A DNA stretch of 64,000 nucleotides, taken from contig OX387184.1 in assembly GCA_947561395.2 (NCBI GenBank), positions 8,804,001-8,868,000 on the forward strand, given 5' to 3'. The translations under genes were made by a program, and so were the position numbers. Numbering within the stretch: the stretch's first letter is position 1; the number at the start of each line of letters is the position of its first letter. Below, one piece after another: positions 13,284 to 27,200 of this stretch. The notes beneath the pieces were generated by a model. That model was given only the letters and a program-made list of their open reading frames with translations. It was not told the origin of the DNA and did no database searches. Source of the stretch: Buxus sempervirens. Its lineage: Eukaryota > Streptophyta > Magnoliopsida > Buxales > Buxaceae.

Positions 13284-14045
13284 TCAACAATCCAAAATCA
13301 GATGCTCATCGCAGCTCTTTCTACTTAACTCTGTGATTTTATATTTAATTACATGTCCGGTTTGACAGAAAACGGTTGTTGGATGCGAAGTCCGTTGCTA
13401 GGTTTACACGAATGGATGCCCTAACATTTACCAAAATAAAACAGAATCCATTGTTATCTGATTGAGCATACTAGCCACTTTTGTATTTATTTTTTTTAAT
13501 ATGAAACCCCGATAGATCCTTTAATTCCTATAGTAATAATTCATCTCTTACATTTAGTCTGGTTTTCAATCTATTCTTGTCATCCCTTGTTAAAATACCA
13601 TGGTGGACACAATTCACCATTTTTCCCTGCCTTTTTTTTCTTCCTCCTGGTTGCTTCAGCGCATCATTAATGTTGAGCATATCAGGGAACGATTAAGGTG
13701 TTATACACCTCCGTCTTTCATATTTGCAGAGTGACTGTATTGTTTGGGTCGTTCTTTACCAAATACCTTAAAATTGTGTGATCTGCTCTTCTTTGCCATT
13801 TTTCCTCTCTCTCTCGCGCTGTTAGGTGCCTAACCATTGCTCCAAAAGCCCCAAGGCTTATGGAGACTTCATTAGTTAAACACTTAACATCTAGGACTGT
13901 AACACTCTGCTTTCTGTTCTCCCATGTTAATGATTTTCGTTGCAGGTGACGTGGTGTTTTGTGATTTCTTGATCTTTGATTCATTTATAAAGCCACTTGT
14001 TTTTATGTGATTTCTAGTCAGGAGAGGCTCCTTCAGGCAAAAGGA
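13284..14045 (+). promoter_or_regulatory. Upstream region and probable 5' UTR intron of the TGD5-like gene
   Basis: The ATG at 14046 is preceded by possible 3' splice sites (TTTCTAG at about 14012-14018, GTTGCAG at about 13940-13946), so an untranslated first exon further upstream is likely. I cannot place its start. The hAT insertion at 11495 may sit inside the promoter or the leader. Confidence 0.35.
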
Positions 14046-17000
14046 ATGGTGCTTACAAACTTCGATGGCACGGGTGTGGGATTTGGTATGTTTCCTGTGT
14101 ATCACAATTGTGGCTGCTAATAAAATATTATAGGATTTGGTTGTTTGGCCTTGAATGGATCTTAATAAGCACAATTTTGGTGCATCTTGTGTTCACAACA
14201 GGTTTCGGCATTGGTTGTGGTTTTGGAGTTGGATGGGGTTTTGGAGGTCTGTTTTTATTATTATTTATTTCTCCCTAGTGTTCTTGGTGATTTATAGTCT
14301 TAAATATTCAGACCTAAAATTTATTGAATTTACTTTGATTATACTGTTATATATTGTATGATTTTAGCTTTCTGAAAAATTTCCGCCTTAACCATTTTTG
14401 TAAGACTTTCAATTAGTCTGTTATTATTGTTTTGGGGCATGGAGGACCCAAATTCTTAAGAAATATGATTCCTTTTGATTGTTATGGTGGTAAAATCTTT
14501 TCAAATAGATTAATTGCCGTTGTATTTTTCACATTTGAAGTGTAAGCTTATTTGTTGAAAACTTGACACAAGTCAACTTACGGGAAAAGGTAAGGTTTTG
14601 AGTTAACTTTGAATTTATTTATTTATTTTTTGCTCCAACTTGAAAGTGTTCAGCATACAGAATCTAAAAATTCTAATATCCCGTAAGTTTTATCTCCATA
14701 ATTATGTGTATGTTTTCTTCAAGTTGTGCGGTGTTCAAAAGGAGTGATTTCTGGGTTGATAAAAAGGTTGGAATTCTGCATGACTGAACTATAAACAGGA
14801 AGAAGTGTCCAATCCTATTTATATTTTTCAGATTAAGTCTAACTTAAACTTTTTCTCATTTGACGTTTACTGAAGGTTCAGTTTCAATTTGGAAGGATTT
14901 GTCTTGTGGACTTGAAATTTGTAATTTGGAGCTCCAAAAGGTAAGTGGACATTGATGGATATTTACTGGAGGACTGTTGTTTTCCTTTAGATGGTAAAAT
15001 AACTTCAAACATTTCTAGTTGCAGACTGGACTTGTAGCTGGAACTGTGGGAACGTTTTATATTTGTTCCTGAAGCAAACCATTATTTGGGTTAGCATGAA
15101 AGAGAAAATTGCTGGTGCTAACAGGAAAATGACATCCAACCTTAATTTTGTGGATGTTTTGGTCTTCTTACGTTAGATAATATATGAATTGTGATGTTTG
15201 AGTTGCACTTTTGTTTATTTGAAGCAGTTCTGGTTTTTGCATCAACTGTTCGAGTTGTAGTAAACCTTCAGGATCTGGTTGAAGATGAATGCAAAGTTGC
15301 ATTAGTTATTAAGCTAGTTAGTTGTTATCATTTAAGGCTATGTAGGGACTGGTTCCTGCATGTGTTGAAAAGAGATTTGAACCACATCAGAACAATTGTC
15401 TTTTTGAAAAATAAGGTCAGTTACAATTTCGTATGAAGTGAGCCTAAATCTCATATTATCACCCATAGCATATTCTTCACTTTATTTCAATATGTGTTTA
15501 CCAATATTAAAAAGTGAGACATTTCAGCTGGAATGTGACCAAAAAAAAAAAAAAAGAGAGATATAAACCATTTAGATAAATTAGTGGTAATAAAAGGTGA
15601 TGGCTGGTAATGATGATTCTAGGCAGTGTTGTCAGGCAATCGTATGTGGTGTGGTGGTAGTTTTTTGAGTGATGGTGCCATATGTGGTAGTAGGTTATGT
15701 GCAGTGGTGGAGGCTGGTATTGGTGTTGCACAATGGTAGTAGGTGATGGTGGTAGTAATTAGTAGGCAATGATTGTGTTAGTGGTAGATAATAGATGATA
15801 ATGGATCCTCAAGAAGAGTCTCTCTAGGAATCTCCTTAATTTTGGAAGGAAATTCTGGCTACTAAAAATGAAAACTATTTTTTTTTTCTCTCATATTTTC
15901 ATTTCTCAACTAAATAGAGAAAAATGATTCTCATTAATTTCAGTCCATGTTTCTATCAATCCAAGTGGATCATTTAAGGAATTTGTTATAAAGTGGAATG
16001 AAGTGAGATTGCATTTTTGACAGATTTATGGTGTGAAGTTGATTATTGGCACTTAATGTCTTCATCTTCTTCACAGATGTCAAGTCTAAATTGCTTTAAA
16101 ATGGTGGATTTTCTTGAACTGATGAAACGTGAATTTTAGACTTTTCGAAATCATGCTTTAAGAAGAGATTTGAATAATTGGAAATTCTGGGTGTTCTTCT
16201 GGTTTTCCTAGAGGGTGTCTGCTTATGTGTCATGGTAAAGATGCGCCCCCTCAAAAGTTGGATCCTAGAGATGCCCGTTTTGTGTTTTCTTCTTATGTGT
16301 CAATGGTTGTCAAAGATGATATATAACCTCCAACCAATTTTTTTTTTGGGAAAACACAATCCTGAAGCTGGCTTCCTTTCAACAGATAAATTCTTATGGT
16401 TGATAGCATGATTAAAAGGACACAGAAAGATTTAAGATGGTAGGTAAATTGGTAGAGACAAGGAAACAGGGTATGGCCATGGCCTCTTTTGCATATGGGG
16501 TTAGTTTGAAGGAATTTTAACACACATAATTTGATAAAAGCTTTAGCTTTTGATAGATTTAAATAAATGGAGAAGCTGGATTAGCGTTGTTGACAACAAC
16601 TAGTTAGGATAATGCACATGGTTTTTGTGTTTTATTATTATTGTTATTATTTTTCGGTTGTGTGGGTGATCTTGTTGTTTCTGTTCTAACCTGGCCTTTT
16701 ATGCCTCCAACACCAAGAATTGGCTGATTGTTAGTAAGACACCCCATTATTAATGTCATTGCCAATTTTTGTAACGTATATTGCATATGGTATTATTTAT
16801 TGTTTTCCTCTCAGAAGACTATTATATTTACTAATAGACATCATTTTATGCACAGGCATGCCTATGCACATCTGGGGTCTTGGCGTAGGTAAAATGGTTT
16901 AAATGGTGTTTACTTGATTATTAACCTTATTTTATCTGGCGTGGTTTAGGTTATATAAGAATTTTGGTCTATAGGTGGAGGCTGCGGGGTTGGGCTCGGC

Positions 17001-17153
17001 CTTGGATGGGGCTTTGGTACTGGCTTTGGCAGTCAATACAGGGTAGCTAAAGTCGCATTCGAGGGCATCAATTTTGACAATAAGGATCCAGATGACAAAA
17101 GAAACCCAACACATTCGTCAAAGAACACCCAGGATATTCGGGCTTCGCAATAG
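14046..17153 (+). CDS. TGD5: TGD5-like small glycine-rich chloroplast envelope protein
   Basis: Four exons, 14046-14085, 14202-14246, 16856-16888 and 16975-17153, all with GT-AG borders and matching phases, encode 98 residues. The N-terminus is [10 protein letters not shown], followed by a run of GF/GV/GW/GL dipeptides to about residue 58 ([19 protein letters not shown], a PMHIWGLG break, then [20 protein letters not shown]). The C-terminal 38 residues are polar and charged. Alternating Gly and hydrophobic residues suggest a membrane-inserted hairpin. Arabidopsis TGD5 (At1g27695) is a glycine-rich protein of similar size that works with the TGD1-TGD2-TGD3 ABC transporter and TGD4 in ER-to-plastid lipid transfer. 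I recognise the start and glycine pattern from memory of that family. Intron 2 is 2.6 kb and carries an RTE-LINE tail. The next gene (SRFR1) is convergent, 1.1 kb away. Confidence 0.72.
15541..15560. repeat. A-rich tract followed by a GGT/GTA-rich stretch in TGD5 intron 2
   Basis: An A-run is followed at 15590-15780 by a low-complexity stretch full of GGTGGTAGT and TGATGGT words (a degenerate GGTAGT-type repeat). No coding sense was found in either strand. Confidence 0.4.
16500..16660 (+). repeat. RTE-type LINE 3' end fragment in TGD5 intron 2
   Basis: 16540-16600 reads, with drift, like the RTE ORF C-terminus (an A-x-DRFKW-like stretch). The tail motif AACTAGTTAGGATAATGC follows, corresponding to the plant RTE/SINE 3' tail (CCCAACTAGTTTGGGATAAGGC), and then a (TTATTG)n-like stretch. 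Highly decayed. Confidence 0.4.
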
Positions 17154-18292
17154 CTTCTTAACCTTTCACTTCATGAATTTTTACAGCTTATCGACTGCAG
17201 GAACGGTGAATCCACGCGTTTTTCAACATTGTGACTTTGACGAATGGTTTGCAGGAAATGTATTACGAATTATTTTCCCATTATTATCTCTGTTTTGTTT
17301 TTTTCTTTTCTGTCATTATTTTGGGTACATGAAACATTTTAATAAGGAATCAGACATGTACATGTCTGCTCGTAGAACGACCTTAGATATCATCGTTTAC
17401 AGCAGAAACAAAGGAAACCAGTTGGATCTCCCACTTGCAAAAGAATAGGTAGAGGCAAAAGTTGTTCAGTTGTCTGCAGCTTGACTTGCCTCCTGGAAAA
17501 GACGCAATGCTTTGGAAGTTTGGAACGGTAACTATAAAATACCATTTAGTACCTTATAAGGAGAAGACTTGGAAATGCTGTGTGATTCTTTAAATAGAAT
17601 TTGATTAGCACCCGTACATCACACTGCATGTGACTCTTGCGAACCAAAAAGAACCCCTCAGCGCAGTAGTTGCTTATGCTACAATGTTTGAAGCGCCTCT
17701 TGATGCAGGAAGAAATTGATGCAAATCAGCATATATCGGTGTCATTGTACGACATGGTTTCGTATAAGTTAATAAACTGTTTCAGTTTTGCCTGGAAAAC
17801 CATAAGCCACTAAATTCTTTCTGGAGTCGCAAGTTTATTTTCTAATTAACTATGAAGAGCTAGTGGGGCTGAGGGAGATTATAATCGCTGAAAAGCCCAA
17901 TTTTTTTAGATCAATCATCCATTTCGTGACATCTCATCCTTATAGTTATTTTAGGTCTTACCCCATCCAAAATCTTATGCTAAGTCCACAAAACATGTTC
18001 TAAAATACATTGTCAGGATTCCAAATGGGTAGATCTTAACATGAATAATTTGCTGCAACAACGTAAATTGAAAGACCAAACAGATACCATACGGTTACAA
18101 TGGACAACAAATACTTTGCCCTTACCTTTCAGTTTATACTTTCCCCCACCAATTTCCGTCCTTTGTCAACTACCAAACTTCCCTCTGATTAAACTCTTAG
18201 CAATAGTAATTACTTCTCCCTAAACTTGTGCAACAAAGATCGAGATGACCTACAACAGTAGTTCACTCACTTCTTCAGGAACAATTACTAGG
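17154..18292. other. Convergent 3' flanks of TGD5-like and SRFR1 genes
   Basis: The two genes converge here. A plus-strand AATAAA lies at 17771-17776 and a minus-strand AATAAA at 17839-17834, about 60 bp apart, so the two transcripts may end next to each other or overlap. Both signals are candidates only. No other gene was found. Confidence 0.4.
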
Positions 18293-21200
18293 TCAATCAT
18301 AAAAAGAGCTCAGAGCAGCAATAACTGATCCTGTTGTCTCAAAAGCCGATGCAATATCTGGATAGTCTTTCCAGGACGTTGTGATTCTGAGTGATGGATA
18401 CAACCAACTCTTCATGGAATCCATGAATTTGTCCGGTTCTGAAGTAAGAATGGCTTCCCAATCCACCTGCAGACCTTGTGGAATGCTTGCTGTGACCTCC
18501 ATGTTAGCTGCAAGAAACAATCCAAGCAAAACTACATACCCAACAACAGCCGAGCCTCTTGATAGTGGCATAAAGTTGTACCTGTCAATCATTTGGATCA
18601 ATAAGTCATTAACATATTGTTACAAATTGTCTTGAAAACAAACTACTTGTACAGTCTAAATCAGCAATTACCAGTAATATGTCACCCTTAAAATCGCATC
18701 CATCACCTTCTCAAGCATATTAAGGTCTGTCGATCCATATATTTCTCCACAATAAGCATTGCACAGAGCCTGCAAATAAGTCAATTACTTCATTGAATAA
18801 TTTATGCTTAAAAACCAAAATTTGACCGAATCAAATCACATGATGTGAGGGGGGCAAAGAAAAAAGATAATAGGAACCATAATTTAAACCTTAAAACATC
18901 ATGTGGAGAAAAAGTCTCCTCCCAAGTAGAGAATGGTTTGAAAAAAAAAATAATAATTTTAGAAATTACCTCTTGTCACGTGTAGTTATTTGCTTTTATA
19001 TTATATATATTTTTATTATTAGCTTATCTATCATTCCCTTTTAAGCCGTAATTTCTTATTATTATTCACTTAATATCAAGCTATTCACAGAACTACAATC
19101 TGGTTACCGTAGAAGATGTGCAAGAGCCCTAGAAACATACAAGCCCATAATCTGGAATTCAGATGTTGTTTTGGATGGAGATCCATGAATGTCATAGGCA
19201 TTTTGACTCATGCTGTATGTATGACCATAGGTAACCAAATACAAGGTTATTTTTACTGGAAACTCAATTGTAGCACAGACAACTGTTACTTAAGTTAGCA
19301 CTTCCTCGTAAGTGCCACCAATAATATCAATGCATCTGCATAATATTTCTTTCCATAAATACACACCAGATTAATTATTTAAGCACCCTAGTATTTACTT
19401 TTTTCCTAAATAAACAGAGTCCATAAGAAGGCTTCACCTCTTCCTAAACTTCTGCACCAGTTAGTCTAGGTAAAAATATAACCTCAATGTTCAACCTACT
19501 TGGATTGAGATAGAAATTATCTTTTAATACCTGATTGATTATCTTTAGACATTTTCCTCTGTTCTATGAGGATACCAACATGCATCTGTAATTTCTTTTT
19601 CTTAGCCCTTAAAATTCTTATTGAAAAAGTTGGTTGATTCCCAATCTCTCTCATGCTTCAACAACTTCATTTCAGTTATATCCTGGTCCTCCAGCCTTCT
19701 ATATTGTCATCAGATTACTGCTCTCTTCATTTCCAGTTATGCCAATTATGTCTTCTCCTGTCAATGCTAGCATCAACGCCTATTTTAAAGCACAAAACAC
19801 ATTTTTCAATTAATAGATTCTAGAAATTTCCTTTTAACCTTCACCAGGACTCTTTCATCCTCATTATAAATGCATTTCCTTGATCCAAGCTCCTATACTT
19901 CCTCTTTCTTGCTCTAACAAGGTTATAATCATATTTGTCACATTAGGTTCCACTTGGATCTGATTTAAAAAAGTTGCTATTGAAAGTAAGGAAGCAAAAA
20001 GTAAAAAAGACATTTCGTCATATCATTTTTAAGCAATAAAAATAGCTTTTTGCTTTTGAGGAGAAGCAACAAATCATTGCTTCCAATCCAAAGCAGAAAA
20101 AAAGTTGCTTTTCTTTTCCTTGCTTCTATTAGAAAGAATATAAAAAAATTTGCTTCGCTTTTTGGAAGTAATTTTTGCTTTCAAAATCAATTAACAACTT
20201 TTGAAAAGCAATACCAATCAAAGCCTGAAGAGGTCCTCTAATTTGGATGTGCTCATTGGTTTCTTTTCCTTCTTTTGTTTTCCCAAGTTTTTTCTGCTTT
20301 AATTTCTTTTCCAAAAAGGTAGAATCTCTTATCTTCAATTTCTGGCTTCATCAATATATTACCCAGATCACTTCTCCTTGAGAGCTAGAATCTTCTATAT
20401 TGTGCTGCTCAAACAAACTCATTAACCTTCTACATTGTGCTGCTCAAACAAACTCATTACCCCCGAAAGCAGCAAACTTCTTGGCAGCATTAAGAAAAAG
20501 GTCATATGAAGCCAACCTTCCCATCAAACATGCCTGATTCTTCTTATAAATGATTTCAACTCCGAAAGAACAGTGGTTTATGATTAACGTTACCTCTGCA
20601 AAGATCCCTTTTCAACTTATGTTAATGTTCCTTTGATGAATTTTATGATAACTTGCAATGAACAAGTATTATCAAATTTTTTTCCTCTAAAAATTCTCAG
20701 AATCTCAGGTTAACATCATGTCTCCTATCCAATTCAGTGACACTCTCACTTTGAAGAATCCACATATAAGTAACATGGAAAACTTTCAGTGGTTTGTAGA
20801 AGTGCGTGGCTCAAGTCTTGAATATTATATCAAATGCATGAATCAATAACTGGCCTAAAGCCTGAAAATTGCCTTCTAAATCTACATATATTAACCAGTT
20901 TGTGCTGGACTAAGTTCACCATGGCAGTTGGATTGAGTTTTATTCCAAATAATAGAACTATTCCAATACCCATGATGGCTTTAAAGGTTGTCAAAATTGC
21001 ATAAAATCCATTACAACCAAAACAATCAAGTTCCCTAACTACCAGACTGAATTAAAAATGATTCTACAAAAAAATGGCTTCTTTCATACACATGATGGCT
21101 TTAAGGGCAATCAGAGTTGCATACAATGGCCATTAGCACTAAGAAGATCAAGTTCCCCAAGCTAATATTAATTGGGAGGGCAATAATGAAGCTTTAATTT

Positions 21201-24200
21201 TGTCCCCCATTTTTCTTTCAGAATTATAATCAGTTTTACACATATGACTGTCATATTCTTTAAAAATATCATTTTTGTTCCCCATTAGTTTTTTTTTTCT
21301 TTTAGCTATAATCACTTTTAAAATATTCCCTTTCCATGAGTTCGACAGCATCCAAATTATAACACTTTTTCCCCACAAGTTACCCCAGTGTCTGTTCAAC
21401 TAAGGACAAGGGATCTTTGCCAACACCGGAGTAATAGAATGGCAATATCAGTGAGATTATGCAGTTGGTCAAAACTAGTTGAGTTGTTTAAATCAAGGCA
21501 ACACTAAATAAAGTAAACAATGTCAGAGAAACAAAGAAAAAGGAAAATTTGAAGTCTAGTGCAACATACTTCCCATGCCATTGTCATTTCTGCATCATAA
21601 TCTTCCCATCTAGAAGGTGTACAAGGCGTTCTAATGGCAAAGTCATATCCATGTTCAATCCTGATACATCACAAAATATTTTAGCATGAAAAACAAAATA
21701 AAAAAATTAGAAGAAATTTTGGAAAAGAAAAAAATGTTCAATACATTTTCTGTAGTGTTATTCTTGTTCCCTCAAGGCGCTTCCTGAAATAAGTAAAACA
21801 ACAAATTCAGGTGAAGAAAGTAACAGCAGCTTACACTTATCCCAAAGACTACTATAGAGCAGCCAGCTTTTTGTGGCAGCAAAAGATGATAATAAAAAGA
21901 GCAAAAAGCAATTCATATTTCAACAGTTACCCTTCAGATGATGTACTCGTGCACCAAGTAGCTACCCAGAAGTCCTCACCAACAGCATTGTAAAGATCAG
22001 AGCAAGACTCTGCATGCAGCACCTGCACATTGCATCAACTATGTTAGGCATGTAAGTTGACATGTAACGACATATTATACACTTGAAAATGCTTAACTAC
22101 GAAGTTTGGATTATGATCAACCATGGCAATATGATGTTGAATCAGTCAACTAAAGTTTAGAAGTAATATCCTTCGGGGTAAACCACACATCCCATGCTAC
22201 ATCTGGCCAGTCAAGGCTAATCTACTTACAGGTCCCATCTTGTTTCACTATGAGTGGTTTCAGATCCCACAATTAAATGATTTATAAGGTTATAGTGCAT
22301 CTCTTGCCGAACTGAATATTGAAACCAAATAGGGTCCTAATTATTCGTTTTGGTTCTTAAACTCAGTAAGACCAAAATTAAATCAACTACTGATTTATAG
22401 CAATAACAAGGAAGCCAACGTAGTTTGGAAGGGACACCAGGAGCTCAATTAACTCTCAAATCATGGACCACACAGGTCTTGCATGAAAGGAATGTAAAAA
22501 CAGTGAGTCAAAATGATTAATTTGAATAAAACTTGACTTCTTAGTTCTTATCAATGATTGAATAAATAAAAGGGGTTCAAAATCCCCATCTTAAATGAAA
22601 AGAGTGGACTAGAATCAACGGTCTCTGAGATCCAATAGTATGGTAGAAAGAAATATATGACCCTTTCTACCACACTATCTATATATTTGTATTGTAGTTT
22701 GGAAGGGACAGCAGGAGCTCAATTAACTCTCAAATCATGGACCACACAGGTCTTGCATGAAAGGAGTGTTCACACATGTCCTGTGATTTGACCTTCAGAC
22801 ATTACGCTAAATATCCATAATTCTTTTGAAATCAGACTACAAAGTACATTGCATCAACAATTAGAAAGAAGAACATTATAAGTTATTTAATCATCACTAC
22901 ATCCATCACCATCATCATTTAATCCTTACATCAGTCATTCAGGGATCCTTACATGAACCTATTCCTGCCATTCCACTCTGTTTAGAGTTAAACATTCGGT
23001 TATTTTATTATTTCATACATCATTTCTTACCGTTAACTGCCAATTAAATTTCATGCACCAATTGTGAAACAAAATAGAGATCAAGGAAAAAAAATTTTGC
23101 TGATCATGGCATCTAATTAAATACTCCGTCTTTATAATTGAAATAATTGGAAGGATCTAGAAGCACAAAAAAAGAATACCAAAAAGACCTTGATGGCATC
23201 CACCAAAAATGATTTGCATAAGCATAATGTGGATGCAGATTTTGTTTTGATAGACTGGGACAGTAGAATAGATGATTCCAACCCCAACTAGTTTGGATTA
23301 GACATTTTGTTGTTTCTGTGCAACATTAATGTAGAACTGGAATATAACACAACTAATCACATCCATTGCCTTAGTATTACCGAGATATTCAACCATATCA
23401 TATTCTTGTTAGTGCCATTTGTAATCAGCATGTCAACTACATAAATTATCATTATTCTCCATCACCAACAAACTCCAAATTTCACTAGAAATTGACAACA
23501 CAAAAACAACATGCTTATTCCAACATGCTTATTCCAACAGGTTAAGGGGTGGTGGGTACACATTCAGAGGAGAAAGTGTGGATGAGCAGGGTTCAAGATG
23601 ATGCAAGGGTTGAAGGCACTCAAAGTTAATATTAAGAGATGGAATAAACCGGTCTTCAGGATGGTAGAAGACAAGAAAAGATCAATTATGAATAAGATTG
23701 AGGTGCTGGATAAGTTATAATGGGAGCAAGGACTCTTAGATGAGGAGCTCAATAAAATAAGAGGTGCTAAAGTGGATCTGGAGTACAATTTGAGATGTGA
23801 AGAGACCTCTTGGAGATAAAAATCCAAAGCTCTAAAGATAAAAGGAGAGAAATACTAAATTCTTCCACAGATTGGCAAATGGGAGAAATTAAAGTCAACA
23901 GATCTTGGATTTAAGAGCCTACAGAAATTGAACAAGCACCAACCTCTTATTGTTCAGAGTTGCATCAATCTGAACAGGACATAACTTTCAAGCTTAGAAG
24001 AGGATCATCCCCTAGGCTGCCCGAGGAAATGAGAGTTCGGCTAGAAAGGGACTTTGGAGACGAGGAAATTAGAGAGGCAGTATAGGACTTAGAAAAGGAT
24101 AAAGCACCTGGCCGGGATGGTTTTACCCTTGCTTTTTTTCCAAACTAATTGGTAATTAATTTAGAAAAAATCAGATATTCTTGGAATTCTCTTCCCGCGG

Positions 24201-27200
24201 GATCATCAATCAAACCACAGATGCATCATTGCTCGTGATGATCTCTATATGCACTAGGGCAGAAGAAATCAAAGACTTCAGACCCATATGCCTCACAAAT
24301 AGTTTGTAAAAAATTAAAGCAAAAGTGCTCCCAAGAAGACTAAAGGGAGTGCTAATTATGGCAGTAGATCCCAGTCAGACACTTTCTGTTCAAGGGAGGC
24401 ATATTTGGACTGTGCGTTCACTGCTAATAAATGCTACCAGGATTGGATAAGATCAGGTGAAACAAGCATCATGTGTAAGGTAGATTTAGATAAGGCCTAC
24501 GATAGGGTGGAGTAGGCCCCTTTTGGACTCTGTATTAGAATGGAAGGGATTTGGTATTGAGTGGAGGAAATGGGTAGCAGGATGTGTCAAGAATGTCCAT
24601 TTATCCTTCATTCTTAATGGCTTGGTTTGTCTGGTTTTTCCCCCTTCTTTCGAGGTTTGAGACAAGGCTATCCTTTGTCACCTCCTCTGTTCACATTGGT
24701 GAGTGACGTTCTGAGTTGGTTAATTTTGGATACACGTGCTAGAGGTTTAGTTAAAGGCTTTCGTGTTGGTAGAGAGTCTACTTTGGTGTCTCATTTGCAT
24801 AGTGCTCAAATTTTTCGAATTAGAGGTTTACTGAAGACCTTTGAGATTGTCTTCGGTTTGAAGGTGTCTTGGGATAAGAGCAGTTCGTTAATGGTTAATT
24901 TGAGTGTGAGAGGAACTCCTTGTTAGTTGAACCATTAGGGTGTAAGGTGGAATCTTGACCTGTGAATTACCATGGCCACCCTTTAGAAGGAAACCATATG
25001 TCAATAGCATTTTGAGAAAAGGCTAGCCTCATGGAAAAGGAATTATTTATCTTTGGGTGAGAGACTAACTTTGATTCAATCCACTCTAGCTAATCTTTCA
25101 GTGTACTTCATGTCCCTTTTCAAATTTCCCAGTAAGGTATCCAGCAAGCTACAGAGGACACAGAGGAGCTTTTTGTGGTAAGGGGATGGTTTTAATAAGG
25201 ACCATTAGCAAGATGGGAGATAGTCTCTAGGAATACCATCATATTCCTTGCAGGCCTAAGAGTTGTTCTATAAAAAAATATTCCTTTAATTTGAGTCAAA
25301 CATGTTGATTATGCAATACTCTAGAAGCTTGTCCCCACTTAAGCCATAGAACTCAAAGTCTATGTAAGACATTCCTCATCAATATCTCCTATTTGTATGG
25401 ACAATGGATTCAATATATGAAATGATTGCTTTTATGAATCTTTTGATTCTCAATTCTTACTATTGCTTTACCTCTATTGTTATTTCTACTACAACAATAT
25501 CCGATTATATATATCCATTGCATTTCATCCACTCATTAAAACATTAATATAATGATGAGGTTCTTATATCATGCATTCTATTAGAGAGATAAATGTAACT
25601 TATAGGAAGAGAAACACAAAAGGATAAACAATAGCAGAAAGGTGCAAATGATAGAAATATGGAGAGAGCATTTCAAATAACTAAATGGTGATGTGCATAT
25701 GTGCTTGTGAATTAGTCAAGAGAACAATACTGCATTTGTAGGATTAGAGTTCCTAAAATTAAAGGAGCTTTGGCCAAGATGAAAATGGGAAAGGCATTAA
25801 GGACCATATGGTATACCAATTGAAATACGGAAATGCATCGTAAATATTGGAGTATTATGTTTATCCAATGTATTTAATGGAAATTTGAGGCTTAAAAAAA
25901 TGCCAGATGTTTGGAGGTAAAGCACTGAAATACCATCATATAAGAATAAAGAAAACGCTCAGAATCTTGTAACAAATATCATAAATCAAGCTTATGAGTC
26001 ATCACACAAAAAAATAAGGGAAACATGATGGATAGAAGGTTAGGAGTTATAACTCCAGTTTTACAAATTCAATGACCTTGTACTAGGGACACAGCCTGAA
26101 GTCAATTCTTCGATATAGAAAAGTAGTGGAGAAGTTTAAAGACAATAGGAGAGACATTCACATGATTTTTATTCCCCAAAAAGGATAAAAGAAAAAAGAA
26201 AGTAGGAGGGAGTACTCATTCAAAGACCTAAAATGGTGAGACTGTGAGAGGATGACAAATTTTAGATATGATCAGAAGAAAAACAGGATGCTTTTAATTT
26301 GACTGCAAATATAGATTTTGACAGATTGGGATCGAGGAAAAAGATTTGCATTGCTGACACCACTAATTAGGATAAAGCATTTTGTAATAATTGTCGTTAG
26401 TGAGGACGAAAAAATCATAAATCTCTAATGCATAACAATAACCATAAGGTGGATATGTATTAGATAAAAAATGACAAATATAAAACTCACTTTTTGTAAT
26501 TTCCCATCTTTGGACAAATCGATAATATCATCCGTCTTGTTTCTCACGGACATTGTTTCCTTCATGATAGTTTTTGCGGCATTTAATGTTCTGCAGAATC
26601 AAAAAATAATGAACCAATTGAGTGTGAGACCCAAATCTAGAAATAAAACTCACGGACATAATTTGCACCAAATTGAATTAAAAAGTGCTTTTCACCTCTC
26701 ATAATTTGGAAAGTATCGAACAACTTTTGCTTGTCCATTAACCAATGGAGTGTGAGACCCAAATCCAGAATTGAACTCTTCACTGTTGTAGAGAAAATGA
26801 CATTGGCATCAGTTTAATGATACTTGAATTCTAACAAAATTTATAATGGTATTTTTAGAGCTCCAATTTAACATAGAACCTAGTTTTAAAATAAATACAT
26901 AAATAATAGCTTGAAAGATACACAATATCTCATTACCAAAGAAATTGATTAATCACATGTTTAAGGGATCATTCAGAGGCAACAGACAATCCAAGTCTTT
27001 CCACGGTCCTGACCTCTCTCTAGTCATCCATCCCACTACGTTAGCAGCATCCCCTTCAATGACCACGTCCCGTAGACCCATGGTATGAATGTAACAAATT
27101 CCTGTAATAAGTGCAAGTAACTCTGCCCTCGTGGAATCCGCTACTCCAATAGGTCCACGGTAAGTTGCAATGACATTACCATGATGATCCCTGAAAACCC

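Noticed and set aside
24627-24926. Open frame treated as a host gene
   Set aside because: RGLRQG-PLSP and adjacent motifs identify it as part of a decayed L1 reverse transcriptase.
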